Assembly (NCBI GenBank): GCA_009840545.1
Contig: VXNM01000010.1
Span: 186,001-250,000 of the forward strand
Source: Gammaproteobacteria bacterium
GTDB lineage: Bacteria; Pseudomonadota; Gammaproteobacteria; Pseudomonadales; Azotimanducaceae
DNA length: 64,000 nucleotides
Direction of reading: 5' to 3'
Part shown: positions 36,273 to 45,268 of the stretch, in pieces
How positions within the stretch are numbered: the first letter of the stretch is position 1
How the letters are laid out: each line of letters starts with the position of its first letter
Program-made: the position numbers and the translations under genes
The notes under the pieces: generated by a model
Database searches by the model: none
Told to the model about the DNA's origin: nothing
The model's input: the letters and a program-made list of their open reading frames with translations, nothing else

Positions 36273-36647
36273 AGACTGGGAAGCTGAAGGTCTTGTCGTT
36301 GTTCATCGGTGCGAGTAGTCTCTCTGGCATGCTAAGTATCAGGTCTGAATACTTGTGAACACAAGATACTTCGAACCCAATGAGAATTCGTCGGTTGATC
36401 CAAGTTGCTGATATTACTATTGTGGAGCTCATTTTCCTCGACACGAGAATCTCTCAGAAAGAGGTGTTGCACAATGAGGCTAACTTCCAAATACGCATCA
36501 ACAAGCCCAAAGTACCGGTGTTCATCTATTAACTCTTATACTCAGCGTCCAACCCAACTCGGCGAGTAGTTTCTTGACTGTGAAAGACTAGTCAGGCACA
36601 AAATCCAGATCATTCCGACAGATTCACTTAGCAAAGTTCCGTAATCC
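36273..36647. other. Intergenic region between argH and hemC
   Basis: No gene is supported. A nested palindrome sits at 36334-36371. CTTGTG-AA-CACAAG (36352-36365) lies inside outer arms AAGTATC (36334-36340) and GATACTT (36365-36371). It is 60-100 bases upstream of argH and could be an operator or leader structure. It does not match a standard ArgR box. A TTGACT word lies about 70 bases before hemC, without a convincing -10 element. Confidence 0.45.
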
Positions 36648-37553
36648 ATGTCTCAAAAGGTTCGTATAGCGACTCGAAAGAGCAAGCTGGCTACACAACA
36701 GACCAACTATATTTGCCGCTTGCTCCAAAATAGGAATCCGGGGTTGGAAATTGAGACTTTGGGGGTGGTGACAACCGGAGACAAGTCTGCAAACCAGCCC
36801 AATTCTGCTTTATCAGGAAAGGGAGATTTCCTCAAGGAAATTGAGTCAGAACTACTGAATGGAACAGCAGATCTCGCCATCCACAGCATGAAGGATGTTC
36901 CGGCTCACCTTCCTGATGGGCTGGCTGTTCGAGCCGTCGCGCCTCGCCAAGATCCAAGCGACGCTCTGGTCGGAGTTTCCTCTCCTTTCAATATTCCAGC
37001 CGACGCCCGAATTGGTACTTCAAGCTGCCGAAGACGCGCTCTACTACGTCACGCATTCAACAAGACCAATGTGCAGGACATACGTGGTAATGTCGATACT
37101 CGACTCAAGAAACTCGACGAAGGATCTTATGACGCTCTTGTTTTGGCTACAGCGGGACTTCTCCGTCTTGGATTGAACAACAGGATTGGTTTACGCCTCG
37201 ATCCGTCTATTTTTGTTCCAGCTGCAGGACAGGGACAATTGGCAGCCGAGTATCGAATCGGCGATAACCGGATCTCCAGACTCATAGACTCGTTGGAGGA
37301 ACCTGGCGCGTCAGATGTGTCAAGATGCGAGCGTGATGTTGTAAACATGTTGGGCGCGGACTGTACGACACCTGTCGGTGTGTTCTGCGTTTCTAGAAAT
37401 CAAGAATTCCACATTGAAGCAATTGTTGTGGATCCTAGTGGAGAGCGATCGGTACGTGTCTCTTGCCAGGACGAGAGCCCGGGCAGTCTGGCTACCACTG
37501 TAGCTCGCAGTTTGCTGTCGATGGGCGCGAGCGAGCTCTTTGAAGTCGGATGA
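36648..37553 (+). CDS. hemC: Hydroxymethylbilane synthase
   Basis: It polymerises four porphobilinogens into hydroxymethylbilane. RIATRKSKLA, IHSMKDVPAHLPDGL, GTSSCRRRALLRH and DIRGNVDTRL are the standard blocks. The dipyrromethane-bearing cysteine is in MLGADCTTPVG. The length (301 aa) is normal. hemD follows with a four-base overlap, so the two are translationally coupled. Confidence 0.96.
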   Translation: MSQKVRIATRKSKLATQQTNYICRLLQNRNPGLEIETLGVVTTGDKSANQPNSALSGKGDFLKEIESELLNGTADLAIHSMKDVPAHLPDGLAVRAVAPRQDPSDALVGVSSPFNIPADARIGTSSCRRRALLRHAFNKTNVQDIRGNVDTRLKKLDEGSYDALVLATAGLLRLGLNNRIGLRLDPSIFVPAAGQGQLAAEYRIGDNRISRLIDSLEEPGASDVSRCERDVVNMLGADCTTPVGVFCVSRNQEFHIEAIVVDPSGERSVRVSCQDESPGSLATTVARSLLSMGASELFEVG

Positions 37554-38233
37554 AGCGAGTCTGGATCACTCGCACCGAACCGGGTGCTTCAGAACTTGGA
37601 TCGTTCCTGGGTGCATCCGGGTTTTCATTTACAGTCGCACCTGTAGTGAAAATTCACAGGGTTCAAGGAACAACACCAAGTGGGTTGATTGACTGTTGGA
37701 TTTTCGTTTCCTATCACGCTGTCCACTCGGCAATTGAGATGGGATGGAAGTCGTCTAAAGTCTCAGCAGCGATCGGACCGGCAACGGAAAGGGCGTTAAG
37801 AGACCACACGTCTTCAACGCTAGTTCCAGAGAAACACACGTCTGAAGGACTCTATGATCTCTTGCGCTACAAACTCTCTCCAGGTGCGAAAGTGTGTTTG
37901 GTTACAGGGAGACATGGACGAGAAGACCTTGAAGTCTGGCTTAGAAGTGATGGATTCGAAGTGATTCGATGGGTGGTATACGAACGAACGCGGCAATCAG
38001 TCAAGGTCGATGTCTCAGAGTTCGACTTTGTTATTGCTAGCAGTGCGTTTGCTCTTCCAGAAATCTTAGCTACATTTCGACAACAGCAATTGTGTAAGTA
38101 CGAGTATCCCGTATTGGTGGTACCGTCATTAAGAATCGCAACGAATGCTCGGGAGATGGGATTTGCGGAAGTGAAGATTTCAAATGGTGCGTCCAAGTCG
38201 GCAGTTCTAAGTGTGCTAAGGAACCCAAACTAA
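37550..38233 (+). CDS. hemD: Uroporphyrinogen-III synthase
   Basis: It closes and inverts ring D of hydroxymethylbilane. Sequence conservation in this family is weak. Position directly after hemC (ATGA overlap), length (227 aa) and the blocks VWITRTEPGASELGSFLGAS, AAIGPATERAL, CLVTGRHGREDLEVWL and VVYERT support the call. No hemX/hemY-like gene follows; a crotonase is next. Confidence 0.9.
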   Translation: MKRVWITRTEPGASELGSFLGASGFSFTVAPVVKIHRVQGTTPSGLIDCWIFVSYHAVHSAIEMGWKSSKVSAAIGPATERALRDHTSSTLVPEKHTSEGLYDLLRYKLSPGAKVCLVTGRHGREDLEVWLRSDGFEVIRWVVYERTRQSVKVDVSEFDFVIASSAFALPEILATFRQQQLCKYEYPVLVVPSLRIATNAREMGFAEVKISNGASKSAVLSVLRNPN

Positions 38234-38335
38234 CTTCGTGCAGCGAAACTCACCAGAGACTTAGACCCTTGAGTAATCGTGTCAAGAAATAGAACTAGGT
38301 AGACTTACTCAAACTTCAGTAAGGTATGACGAACT

Positions 38336-39112
38336 ATGTCCAACTACGAAACTGTCCTCTATGAAGTCGAAGGGAACCTCGCAACAGTAACCCTGAATCG
38401 CCCCGAGAGTCTCAACGGCATCACCGGCACACTTATGAGGGAGCTGTACCAGTGTCTCAACGAAGTCGCGTTAGATGCGAACGTAAGAGTAGTCATGTTT
38501 ACTGGTGCTGGAAGAGCATTTTGTCCTGGTGTAGATCTGAAAGCATCCACTAGTGGTGAACCCCAGGAGCCAAGTCGTCGAGAGTACTTCCACATAACGA
38601 CTCTTCTGCATGAGATGCCCAAAGTAACCATAGCGGCGATCAACGGTGCATGTGCAGGTGCGGGTTTTGGATGGGCTTGCGCATGCGACTTGCGCTACGC
38701 ATCCGAGAGAGCGATGTTCAACTCTGCTTTTCTGGGAGTCGGAATTTCGGGAGACATGGCCGGACCATGGTTGCTTCCTCGTATCGTAGGTGCAACAAAG
38801 GCGCGCGAATTGTTCTTTATGTCTCAAAAATTCGACGCCGCGGAAGCGGAACGAATTGGATTAGTTCTTAAGGTCTTTCCCGACTTGATATTGCGCGAAG
38901 AGGTTCGGGCCATTGCGATGCGTTTGTCGAAGTCCGCTCCCTTAGCCATTGGTGAAATGAAAAAGAACTTCATCAATGCAGAGAATATGCCTCTGCGCGA
39001 TTACATCGAAGTGGAGACGGAACGCCATACTCGAACCGGTGGCAGCCAAGACTCGCGCGAAGCGATGCGTGCCTTCGTCGAAAAGAGAGAGCCGAATTTC
39101 GTAGGACGCTAG
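38336..39112 (+). CDS. Crotonase-fold protein (enoyl-CoA hydratase/isomerase family)
   Basis: It has VTLNRPESLNGIT, FTGAGRAFCPGVDL, INGACAGAGFGWACACDLR and the later ISGDMAGPWLLPRIVG. The Glu of GGGxE is Gly here, and the second position is Ala-Phe. An Asp in SGDMAG is placed as in the PaaG- and isomerase-like branch, so an isomerase-type reaction is more likely than hydration. It stands about 100 bases after hemD and is probably not tied to heme synthesis. Confidence 0.87.
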   Translation: MSNYETVLYEVEGNLATVTLNRPESLNGITGTLMRELYQCLNEVALDANVRVVMFTGAGRAFCPGVDLKASTSGEPQEPSRREYFHITTLLHEMPKVTIAAINGACAGAGFGWACACDLRYASERAMFNSAFLGVGISGDMAGPWLLPRIVGATKARELFFMSQKFDAAEAERIGLVLKVFPDLILREEVRAIAMRLSKSAPLAIGEMKKNFINAENMPLRDYIEVETERHTRTGGSQDSREAMRAFVEKREPNFVGR

Positions 39113-39177
39113 ACGAGCTGAATAGCAAGATTCAGTCGATCAATGGACCACCAATCTAGGGGTTTGAAGCCGGTTAG

Positions 39178-40464
39178 CTAGGAGTTCTTCTTCGGAGGAG
39201 GAACAGACTTCATCGCGTTGAAGAACTCAGCATTAGTGTCTGTGCTCTTGAGTCGATCGACGAGAAATTCGATTGCGTCGATATCGTCCATGTCGTGCAG
39301 GAACTTCCGCAGAATCCATACGCGCTGCAGTTCTTCCTCGCTCAAGAGCAATTCTTCGTGTCGAGTTCCTGAACGCCTTATGTTGATTGCGGGATAGATG
39401 CGTTTTTCTGCGATGTGTCGCTCGAGGTGTATTTCCTGATTGCCACGTCCTTTGAACTCTTCGTAGATGACCTCATCCATACGTGAGCCAGTGTCAATCA
39501 ATGCGGTCGCTATGATCGACAAGCTTCCACCTTCAACAAAATTTCGAGCTGCACCGAAAAAGCGTTTTGGTCGCTCTAAAGCATTTGCATCTACACCACC
39601 AGTCAGCACCTTTCCGCTAGACGGCACCGTGTTATTGAAAGCCCGTGCCAAACGCGTAATCGAGTCGAGAAGAATAACGACATCTCGCTTCTGTTCAACC
39701 AAGCGTTTTGCTTTCTCAATAACCATTTCAGATACTTGAACATGTCGTGTCGGAGGTTCATCGAATGTGCTGGCAACAACCTCCCCACGAACTAGTCGCT
39801 GCATCTCTGTAACTTCCTCTGGACGTTCGTCAATGAGTAGCACTATCAGGTCGACATCAGGATGATTCGCAGCAATCGACTGAGCAATAGCTTGGAGCAT
39901 TAAGGTCTTGCCCGCCTTGGGAGGCGATACGATCAACGCACGTTGGCCTTTGCCAATTGGAGCGACGAGGTCGACGATACGTCCTGAGAGATCCTCTGTA
40001 CTTCCGTTGCCTCGTTCCAACGTGTATCGATAGTTTGGGAAATGGGGAGTTAGATTCTCAAAGAGAATATGTCGTATCTTGGTCTCTCGATCTGCGGGAG
40101 TACTGTTGATCGCATCAATCTTGAGCAGAGCAAAATATCTCTCGCCATTTCGTGGAGCCCGAACCTTACCGGAAATGTTGTCTCCTGTTCGAAGATTAAA
40201 ACGACGGATTTGCGTCTGAGATACATATATGTCGTCCGGACCAGCTAGGTAGCTTGCGTACGGCGAACGTAAGAAACCAAATCCATCTTGCAGGACTTCC
40301 AAGGTTCCATCGCCAAAAATCTCCACGCCATTCTTCGATTGCTTGCGAAGAATTTGCGAGATGATTTCCTGTCTGCGTGCCCGTCCGAGATTTTCTATTC
40401 CGATTCCTTCGGCAAGCTCAACGAGCTTGGGTATGGGACATTGCTTCAAATCGCTAAGGTTCAT
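39178..40464 (-). CDS. rho: Transcription termination factor Rho
   Basis: It is a hexameric RNA helicase that ends transcription. It follows E. coli Rho residue for residue through most of the chain: [35 protein letters not shown] (Walker A), [13 protein letters not shown] and the GGVDANAL loop. The M of MNLSDLK (ATG 40464) matches the start of E. coli Rho, so I prefer it over the ATG 13 codons upstream. The preceding leader contains a 9-bp hairpin. trxA lies upstream on the same strand. Confidence 0.97.
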   Translation of the reverse strand: MNLSDLKQCPIPKLVELAEGIGIENLGRARRQEIISQILRKQSKNGVEIFGDGTLEVLQDGFGFLRSPYASYLAGPDDIYVSQTQIRRFNLRTGDNISGKVRAPRNGERYFALLKIDAINSTPADRETKIRHILFENLTPHFPNYRYTLERGNGSTEDLSGRIVDLVAPIGKGQRALIVSPPKAGKTLMLQAIAQSIAANHPDVDLIVLLIDERPEEVTEMQRLVRGEVVASTFDEPPTRHVQVSEMVIEKAKRLVEQKRDVVILLDSITRLARAFNNTVPSSGKVLTGGVDANALERPKRFFGAARNFVEGGSLSIIATALIDTGSRMDEVIYEEFKGRGNQEIHLERHIAEKRIYPAINIRRSGTRHEELLLSEEELQRVWILRKFLHDMDDIDAIEFLVDRLKSTDTNAEFFNAMKSVPPPKKNS

Positions 40465-40503
40465 TGATTCTGTTTGCCTAACGGCGGCAGGTTGAGGGTT
40501 CAT

Positions 40504-40845
40504 AAGCGTGTTGTTAAGTTGAAGTAAGGGGATCTCCCTGAATGATTGCGCAGGGAGATGCGAAGGAGTTTCATGTGCAATTTAGCACGTTTTCAAGCAT
40601 CCGTCCAGCAAGTTCAATTCTTGCCTGCCGTAGCATCGCGGAATGAATCATGTGTTCTCACAGTGAACTCAGTTGGGTCGCTTTGAAGCACCCACATCTT
40701 GCTGGGCAACTTGGCCACCAAGTGCGAAGGTCTCAATGGGGAAACAAGGCTTCGAAAGAAACCCAAACAGTATTTTACGAGAAATTCTTGTGGGTGATTA
40801 AAAAACGGACTTAAACGCCCTCATTTCCCAGCCGACAAGTGTTCC
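40504..40845. other. trxA-rho intergenic region (rho leader)
   Basis: It has no open gene. It should contain the rho promoter and a long leader on the minus strand. A clear 9-bp stem lies next to the coding start (40532-40559). An A/T-rich stretch near 40798-40806 (a T run on the minus strand) follows trxA but without a strong stem. Confidence 0.5.
40532..40559 (-). promoter_or_regulatory. Hairpin in the rho leader
   Basis: Perfect 9-bp arms (40532-40540 and 40551-40559) flank a 10-base loop, about 70 bases before ATG 40464. No T run follows on the minus strand, so it is not an intrinsic terminator. rho is autoregulated through its leader in other bacteria, and this structure could take part. 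Confidence 0.5.
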
Positions 40846-41172
40846 TTAGATATTACTATCGATGAATGCGGCCAATTGCGATTTAGACAACGATCCAACT
40901 TTCGTGGCTTCTACTTGTCCTTTTCGAAACAGCATGAGAGTCGGAATTCCTCGAACTCCATATTTGGTCGGGGTCTCAGTGTTATCGTCGATGTCCATCT
41001 TGCAAATCTTTACCCGATCGACGTATTCGTTGGCGATTTCTTCCAATATGGGTGCAATCATTTTGCAAGGTCCACACCATTCCGCCCAATAATCCACTAG
41101 TACCGGAGTGTCGGACTCTAGTACATCTGCACTCCAGGATGCATCTGTGACGTGATGAATGTTTTCGTTCAT
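40846..41172 (-). CDS. trxA: Thioredoxin
   Basis: It is a cytosolic dithiol reductant. The active site WAEWCGPCK is at about residues 28-36, followed by MIAPILEEI. The cis-proline loop GIPTLMLFRKG is present, and the length (108 aa) is standard. It lies upstream of rho on the same strand, as in many gammaproteobacteria. It could serve MsrA encoded in this window. Confidence 0.96.
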   Translation of the reverse strand: MNENIHHVTDASWSADVLESDTPVLVDYWAEWCGPCKMIAPILEEIANEYVDRVKICKMDIDDNTETPTKYGVRGIPTLMLFRKGQVEATKVGSLSKSQLAAFIDSNI

Positions 41173-41398
41173 GTGAACCTCCAGTTATTCAAACAATTAT
41201 AGTTCTCCAAGCCTTTCCAAGACCAACATGGTGGTCCGTGTGGCCGAACGAGACTGAGGAAGGATCTTGTTTTCGTCAAGCGAGCGCAGCAAGAGTTCTG
41301 GAGACATCTAATGGCTTTGTTGATCTTACAAACCAGCAAGGTAATTGGATCTGTTCGCTATACTTCAAACCATCCGGGTAACTGGATTTAACGACACC

Positions 41399-41515
41399 GT
41401 GCGCAAAGTCTTGTTGCTTGTTCTCTGTCTCGCAGCGCTGAGCGGATGTGGGTTTAAGGGACCTCTGGAACTTCCCCCACCAAACCCTGAAGAATCTGAA
41501 AATGCCCCTCCGTAG
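41399..41515 (+). CDS. lptM: Small LptM (YifL)-type lipoprotein
   Basis: This 38-residue protein is too short for usual gene-length cut-offs. It begins with GTG at 41399 and reads RKVLLLVLCLAALSGCGFKG, then PLELPPP. The lipobox is LSGC, and CGFKGPL directly after the lipid cysteine is the hallmark of LptM, which helps mature the LptD lipopolysaccharide translocon. The stop overlaps lysA by 14 bases. The lptM-lysA-dapF order is the conserved gammaproteobacterial arrangement. Confidence 0.9.
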   Translation: MRKVLLLVLCLAALSGCGFKGPLELPPPNPEESENAPP

Positions 41516-42749
41516 AGTCAACGGCACTCTCCATATTGACGAGATTCCGATTCCTAGAATCGCGGAATTCGCTGGCACTCCTGTATACGCCTACTCGTGG
41601 CAGACAATTCAAGACCGATATACCCGGTTTGAGTCGAGTTTCTCTGACATTCCGCATCGCACACACTACGCCGTAAAGGCAAATTCAAACTTGGCGATCC
41701 TCCGTCGACTCGCAGAGTTGGGAGCTGCCTTCGACATTGTCTCCGGTGGAGAGCTTGAACGCGTTCTTCAGTCCGGCGCTCCTCCGTCGAACGTAATCTA
41801 CTCAGGCGTGGGAAAGACCACAGAGGAGCTGTCATTTGCGATGAAGTCTGGTATCGGATGCATCAATGTAGAGAGCGAGTCAGAGTTCGATCGGATTTCT
41901 CAAATTGCAAAGACTCTCAAAATTCGTCCAAATATCGCATTACGCGTAAATCCTGAGATTGACGTAGACACCAATCCCTACTTGGCGACAGCGCATTCGA
42001 GCAGCAAGTTTGGATTGAGTTCACAGGAAGTGCTCGATCTTGCATATCGTTCAAGGGCTAGTAGCGAAATGCACCTAATAGGTATTGCATGTCATCTTGG
42101 GTCGCAAATCTCCTCAGTCGAGCCTTACGAAACTGCTCTGTGCCAATTGCTAGTTCTCGTAGATCAGTTGGAGGAAATTGGGATGGACTTGCACTACGTT
42201 AATGTCGGAGGTGGGTTCGGAATCAACTACCACTCCGAACAGGAGCTACAGGTAGATGAACTCGTGGTGGTGTTCGCAAAACACCTCACGGGTAGGTCCC
42301 AACTTCTCTGTGTAGAGCCTGGTCGGTTCCTGGTTGGACCTGCGGGAACATTGATCACTCGCGTTGAGTATCTCAAGACCGATAGCCAAGCTAATCGACC
42401 TAATTTTGCAGTAGTCGACGCGGCTATGAACGACCTGATTAGGCCAGCTCTCTACCAAGCATGGCATGACATCGAGCCTGTTCAGTCTTCCGATGCACAA
42501 GCTAAAGATTGGAATGTTGTCGGACCAGTCTGTGAATCTGGGGATTTTCTAGGATTGAATCGTTCATTGCGTCTACATGACAACGACCTGCTCGCAATAA
42601 TGGATGTTGGCGCATATGGGTCCGTACTGAGTTCCAACTACAACTCACGACTAAGAATTGCTGAGGTGCTGGTAGACGGACCGGCCATGCACTTGATACG
42701 AGCAAGGGAAACCATGGACGACCAACTTCGTTTGGAACGGTTTGCTTAG
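41502..42749 (+). CDS. lysA: Diaminopimelate decarboxylase
   Basis: It is the PLP enzyme making lysine from meso-diaminopimelate. The PLP lysine is in HYAVKANSN, the glycine-rich VGGGFGIN holds the cofactor phosphate, and CESGDFLG is the partner-subunit cysteine block. The true N-terminus is MPLRRVNGTLHID (ATG 41502). An upstream ATG 18 codons earlier would run through the lipoprotein gene in another frame. dapF starts on the base after the stop codon. Confidence 0.95.
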   Translation: MPLRRVNGTLHIDEIPIPRIAEFAGTPVYAYSWQTIQDRYTRFESSFSDIPHRTHYAVKANSNLAILRRLAELGAAFDIVSGGELERVLQSGAPPSNVIYSGVGKTTEELSFAMKSGIGCINVESESEFDRISQIAKTLKIRPNIALRVNPEIDVDTNPYLATAHSSSKFGLSSQEVLDLAYRSRASSEMHLIGIACHLGSQISSVEPYETALCQLLVLVDQLEEIGMDLHYVNVGGGFGINYHSEQELQVDELVVVFAKHLTGRSQLLCVEPGRFLVGPAGTLITRVEYLKTDSQANRPNFAVVDAAMNDLIRPALYQAWHDIEPVQSSDAQAKDWNVVGPVCESGDFLGLNRSLRLHDNDLLAIMDVGAYGSVLSSNYNSRLRIAEVLVDGPAMHLIRARETMDDQLRLERFA

Positions 42750-43604
42750 ATGGAACATAAACGTAGATTCTTCAAGATGCATGTCTGTGGCAATGACTTC
42801 ATGGTGATTAACGCGACTTCCGATGCTCTTGAATTATCCGCCGACAACATACAGCGATGGTCGGATCGCCGAAAGGGAATCGGTTTTGACCAACTCCTAG
42901 TCGTAGAGTCTCCTCTAACCCATGAACACGATTTTCGCATGCTCATTTTCAATGGCGACGGACGATCAGCTAGACAATGTGGAAATGGCTGTGCAGCTGT
43001 AGCCGCATTGGTGAAAGATCTTGGACTAATCACAAACGATGTGGTTGTGCTTGATACTTTGGGTGGAACAGTTGTCTGCAAGTTAGCGGACGTCGGGGGA
43101 ACTCAAGCAACTGTAGAACTACCGCCACCCGTTCTCAATCCCGTGGACGTTCCATTCTTGACCGACGCAACCGGTCATCAGCACAGGATTGAAATTCAGA
43201 CTCCAATCAATCGTTGTATTGAAGCCACTGTTCTCTCCATGGGAAATCCTCACGCCGTCGTACGTGTTGACGACGTCGAGACTACAGACCTAGACGGTCT
43301 CGGTCGGGCACTCCAACAACACAAACAATTTCCTGACTCTGTAAATGTAGAGATTCTCTATTGCAAAGACCGGAATCGTGGAAAACTCCGCATCTTCGAA
43401 CGCGGCGTGGGAGAAACACAGTCGTGCGGTAGCGGTGCATGTGCATCTATGGTGGCCGGACGTTTATGGAATTGTTTCGATAGCAGAGTTGAAATCGAGA
43501 TGCCCGGTGGATTCGTTCACGTGGAGTGGGAGGGTCCGGCTCAACCTGTCCGATTGTCGTGCAATCCTAGCCACACTTACGATGGATTTCTAATGCATAT
43601 GTAG
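42750..43604 (+). CDS. dapF: Diaminopimelate epimerase
   Basis: It interconverts L,L- and meso-diaminopimelate for lysine and peptidoglycan. The two catalytic cysteines appear in RQCGNGC and QSCGSGACAS. The family's HGxGNDF reads HVCGNDFMVIN, and the GNGARC segment reads GNGCAAVA. Length and context (directly after lysA) are normal, so the gene is intact, with unusual side chains near the first Cys. Confidence 0.93.
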   Translation: MEHKRRFFKMHVCGNDFMVINATSDALELSADNIQRWSDRRKGIGFDQLLVVESPLTHEHDFRMLIFNGDGRSARQCGNGCAAVAALVKDLGLITNDVVVLDTLGGTVVCKLADVGGTQATVELPPPVLNPVDVPFLTDATGHQHRIEIQTPINRCIEATVLSMGNPHAVVRVDDVETTDLDGLGRALQQHKQFPDSVNVEILYCKDRNRGKLRIFERGVGETQSCGSGACASMVAGRLWNCFDSRVEIEMPGGFVHVEWEGPAQPVRLSCNPSHTYDGFLMHM

Positions 43605-43683
43605 CAGATTCATCAGCGCAGCACTACCAAAATCACATAACCATAACAACTAGCTTTCCGTACAATTAATTGGAAACAACTCT

Positions 43684-43715
43684 TGGACACGAATGTCCAG
43701 TCGACGTATGTCGAC
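43684..43715. promoter_or_regulatory. Two adjacent small palindromes upstream of the DUF484 gene
   Basis: TGGACA-CGAA-TGTCCA (43684-43699) is immediately followed by GTCGAC-GTAT-GTCGAC (43700-43715). They lie 26 bases before the next start codon, so they may be operators or 5' RNA structures. No known consensus was recognised. Confidence 0.4.
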
Positions 43716-43741
43716 GCTATGTATAGGAAGTACAAATCGCT

Positions 43742-44287
43742 ATGTCCTCTTTAGCCACTCATCGCATTTTCAGTCTCGAAGCAAGAAATAAGGAAATCCA
43801 AGATGAGCTCGACTCCCTGATTCAAACCGGTAAGCGCAACGATGAGAAGTTTCACTGGCTGACAACCACTGTCCTCGCTCTCTACGACGTGGAAGATTGG
43901 AACCACTTGGATGAAATTCTTAGAGATGTGCTCAGCGGTCGAGATCAAATAGACGCCGCTCGGCTGTATCTGTGGGACTTGGATTCCAATCCGGACTTGA
44001 ACTGCATTCGTTCAGCACAAGACTTGGGGAAACTCGAAAAACGAACTCAAACCCTCTCTACTTCAATCTGTGAGACAACGCGACCCAATGACTATGAGCT
44101 CGTGTTCGAAAAACATCCCAATACCGTTACCTCCGTGGCATTCGTTCCAATCTCATTTGAAGGTGTTCGAGGAGTGCTGGCCATTGGTTCAATTGATCCG
44201 CTGCACTTTAGCCTCACCATGAGCACGCTGTTTTTGGATTTTCTCGGAGATGTCCTTGGAAGAGTCGTGAACAAGATCCTTCAGTGA
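43742..44287 (+). CDS. DUF484 family protein
   Basis: It is a GAF-like protein of unknown activity found between dapF and xerC in many gammaproteobacteria. A short N-terminal coiled helix (SLEARNKEIQDELDSLIQTG) is followed by a GAF-type core and VAFVPISFEGVRGVLAIGS, a family-typical stretch, with HFSLTMSTLFLDFLGDVL at the end. The synteny strengthens the call. Confidence 0.9.
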   Translation: MSSLATHRIFSLEARNKEIQDELDSLIQTGKRNDEKFHWLTTTVLALYDVEDWNHLDEILRDVLSGRDQIDAARLYLWDLDSNPDLNCIRSAQDLGKLEKRTQTLSTSICETTRPNDYELVFEKHPNTVTSVAFVPISFEGVRGVLAIGSIDPLHFSLTMSTLFLDFLGDVLGRVVNKILQ

Positions 44288-44335
44288 CCTGAAATCGAGC
44301 AATCGGTTCGGAACACAACGTATTTCAGCACGTTC

Positions 44336-45268
44336 ATGGCAACGCAAGAATCAGTGGATGAGTCAATTATGTTTGCGAGTTGGCGCGAGCACATCGACGA
44401 GTTTCTTTCGCACCTATCAGTCGAAAGAAAGCTCTCGGTTTTGACTCAGAAATCCTATCGGCAATCGTTAGAACGATTCGCAGAAGAATCCGCGCCACCA
44501 AGCGTCGAAGATGTGTGCATTGAACATCTTCGAGACCATATTCTTCGATTGCGTGAGCTCAGTCTATCGCCGATTTCCATTGCTCAAAACCTGTCCAGCC
44601 TTAGAAGCTTCTTCAACTACCAAATTCGTCACGGTCGATTGACACACAATCCAGCCCAGCACGTCAAAGCGCCCAAAAAGCCCAAGAAACTCCCCAACGT
44701 CCTCGATGTCGATGAGGCAATCAAACTCGTCGGACAAACTTTCGAAGGAGGCAAAGCAGTGAGAAATCGCGCACTACTCGAGCTGCTTTACTCAAGCGGG
44801 CTTCGTCTTTCCGAGGTGGTAGATCTCAATGTTGGCGACATCGATCTACGATCTGCCCAAGCCCTCGTAACCGGAAAGGGAAACAAGCAAAGAGTGGTCC
44901 CGATTGGAACTCATGCACTCGAAGCACTCAATCATTGGCTCGCCGTACGCGACAACGGTCAACGTGAAGATCCCTTGTTCACGGGTAGGAAGAACTCTCG
45001 AATCGCCAGACGAACAGTCCAGGACATAGTCAAAAAAGCAGGATTGAGAGCGCTAGCGGACGATGGAGTACACCCTCATCTACTGAGACATTGCTTCGCC
45101 AGTCACCTACTGGAGAGTAGTGGCGATCTAAGAGCTGTACAAGAGCTGCTTGGTCACGAGAGCATCGAGACGACCCAAGTTTATACTCACATTGACTTTC
45201 AGCAAATGGCAAAAGTCTACGATGCGACCCATCCCCGGGCACATCGAAAGAAAACTGCTACTTCGTGA
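44336..45268 (+). CDS. xerC: Tyrosine recombinase XerC
   Basis: It resolves chromosome dimers together with XerD. An N-terminal SAM-like core-binding domain (about 15-100) precedes the catalytic domain. Catalytic residues are the Arg in SSGLRLSEV, Lys in GKGNKQRVV, His-x-x-Arg in HLLRHCFASHL, His in LLGHESIETT, and the nucleophilic Tyr in QVYTHID. Its stop overlaps the GTG of the HAD gene by four bases. Confidence 0.95.
   Translation: MATQESVDESIMFASWREHIDEFLSHLSVERKLSVLTQKSYRQSLERFAEESAPPSVEDVCIEHLRDHILRLRELSLSPISIAQNLSSLRSFFNYQIRHGRLTHNPAQHVKAPKKPKKLPNVLDVDEAIKLVGQTFEGGKAVRNRALLELLYSSGLRLSEVVDLNVGDIDLRSAQALVTGKGNKQRVVPIGTHALEALNHWLAVRDNGQREDPLFTGRKNSRIARRTVQDIVKKAGLRALADDGVHPHLLRHCFASHLLESSGDLRAVQELLGHESIETTQVYTHIDFQQMAKVYDATHPRAHRKKTATS

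Noticed and set aside
40689-40800. CACCCACA/TGTGGGTG pair in the trxA-rho gap
   Set aside because: Only 8 bases, separated by about 100 bases, with no supporting structure.
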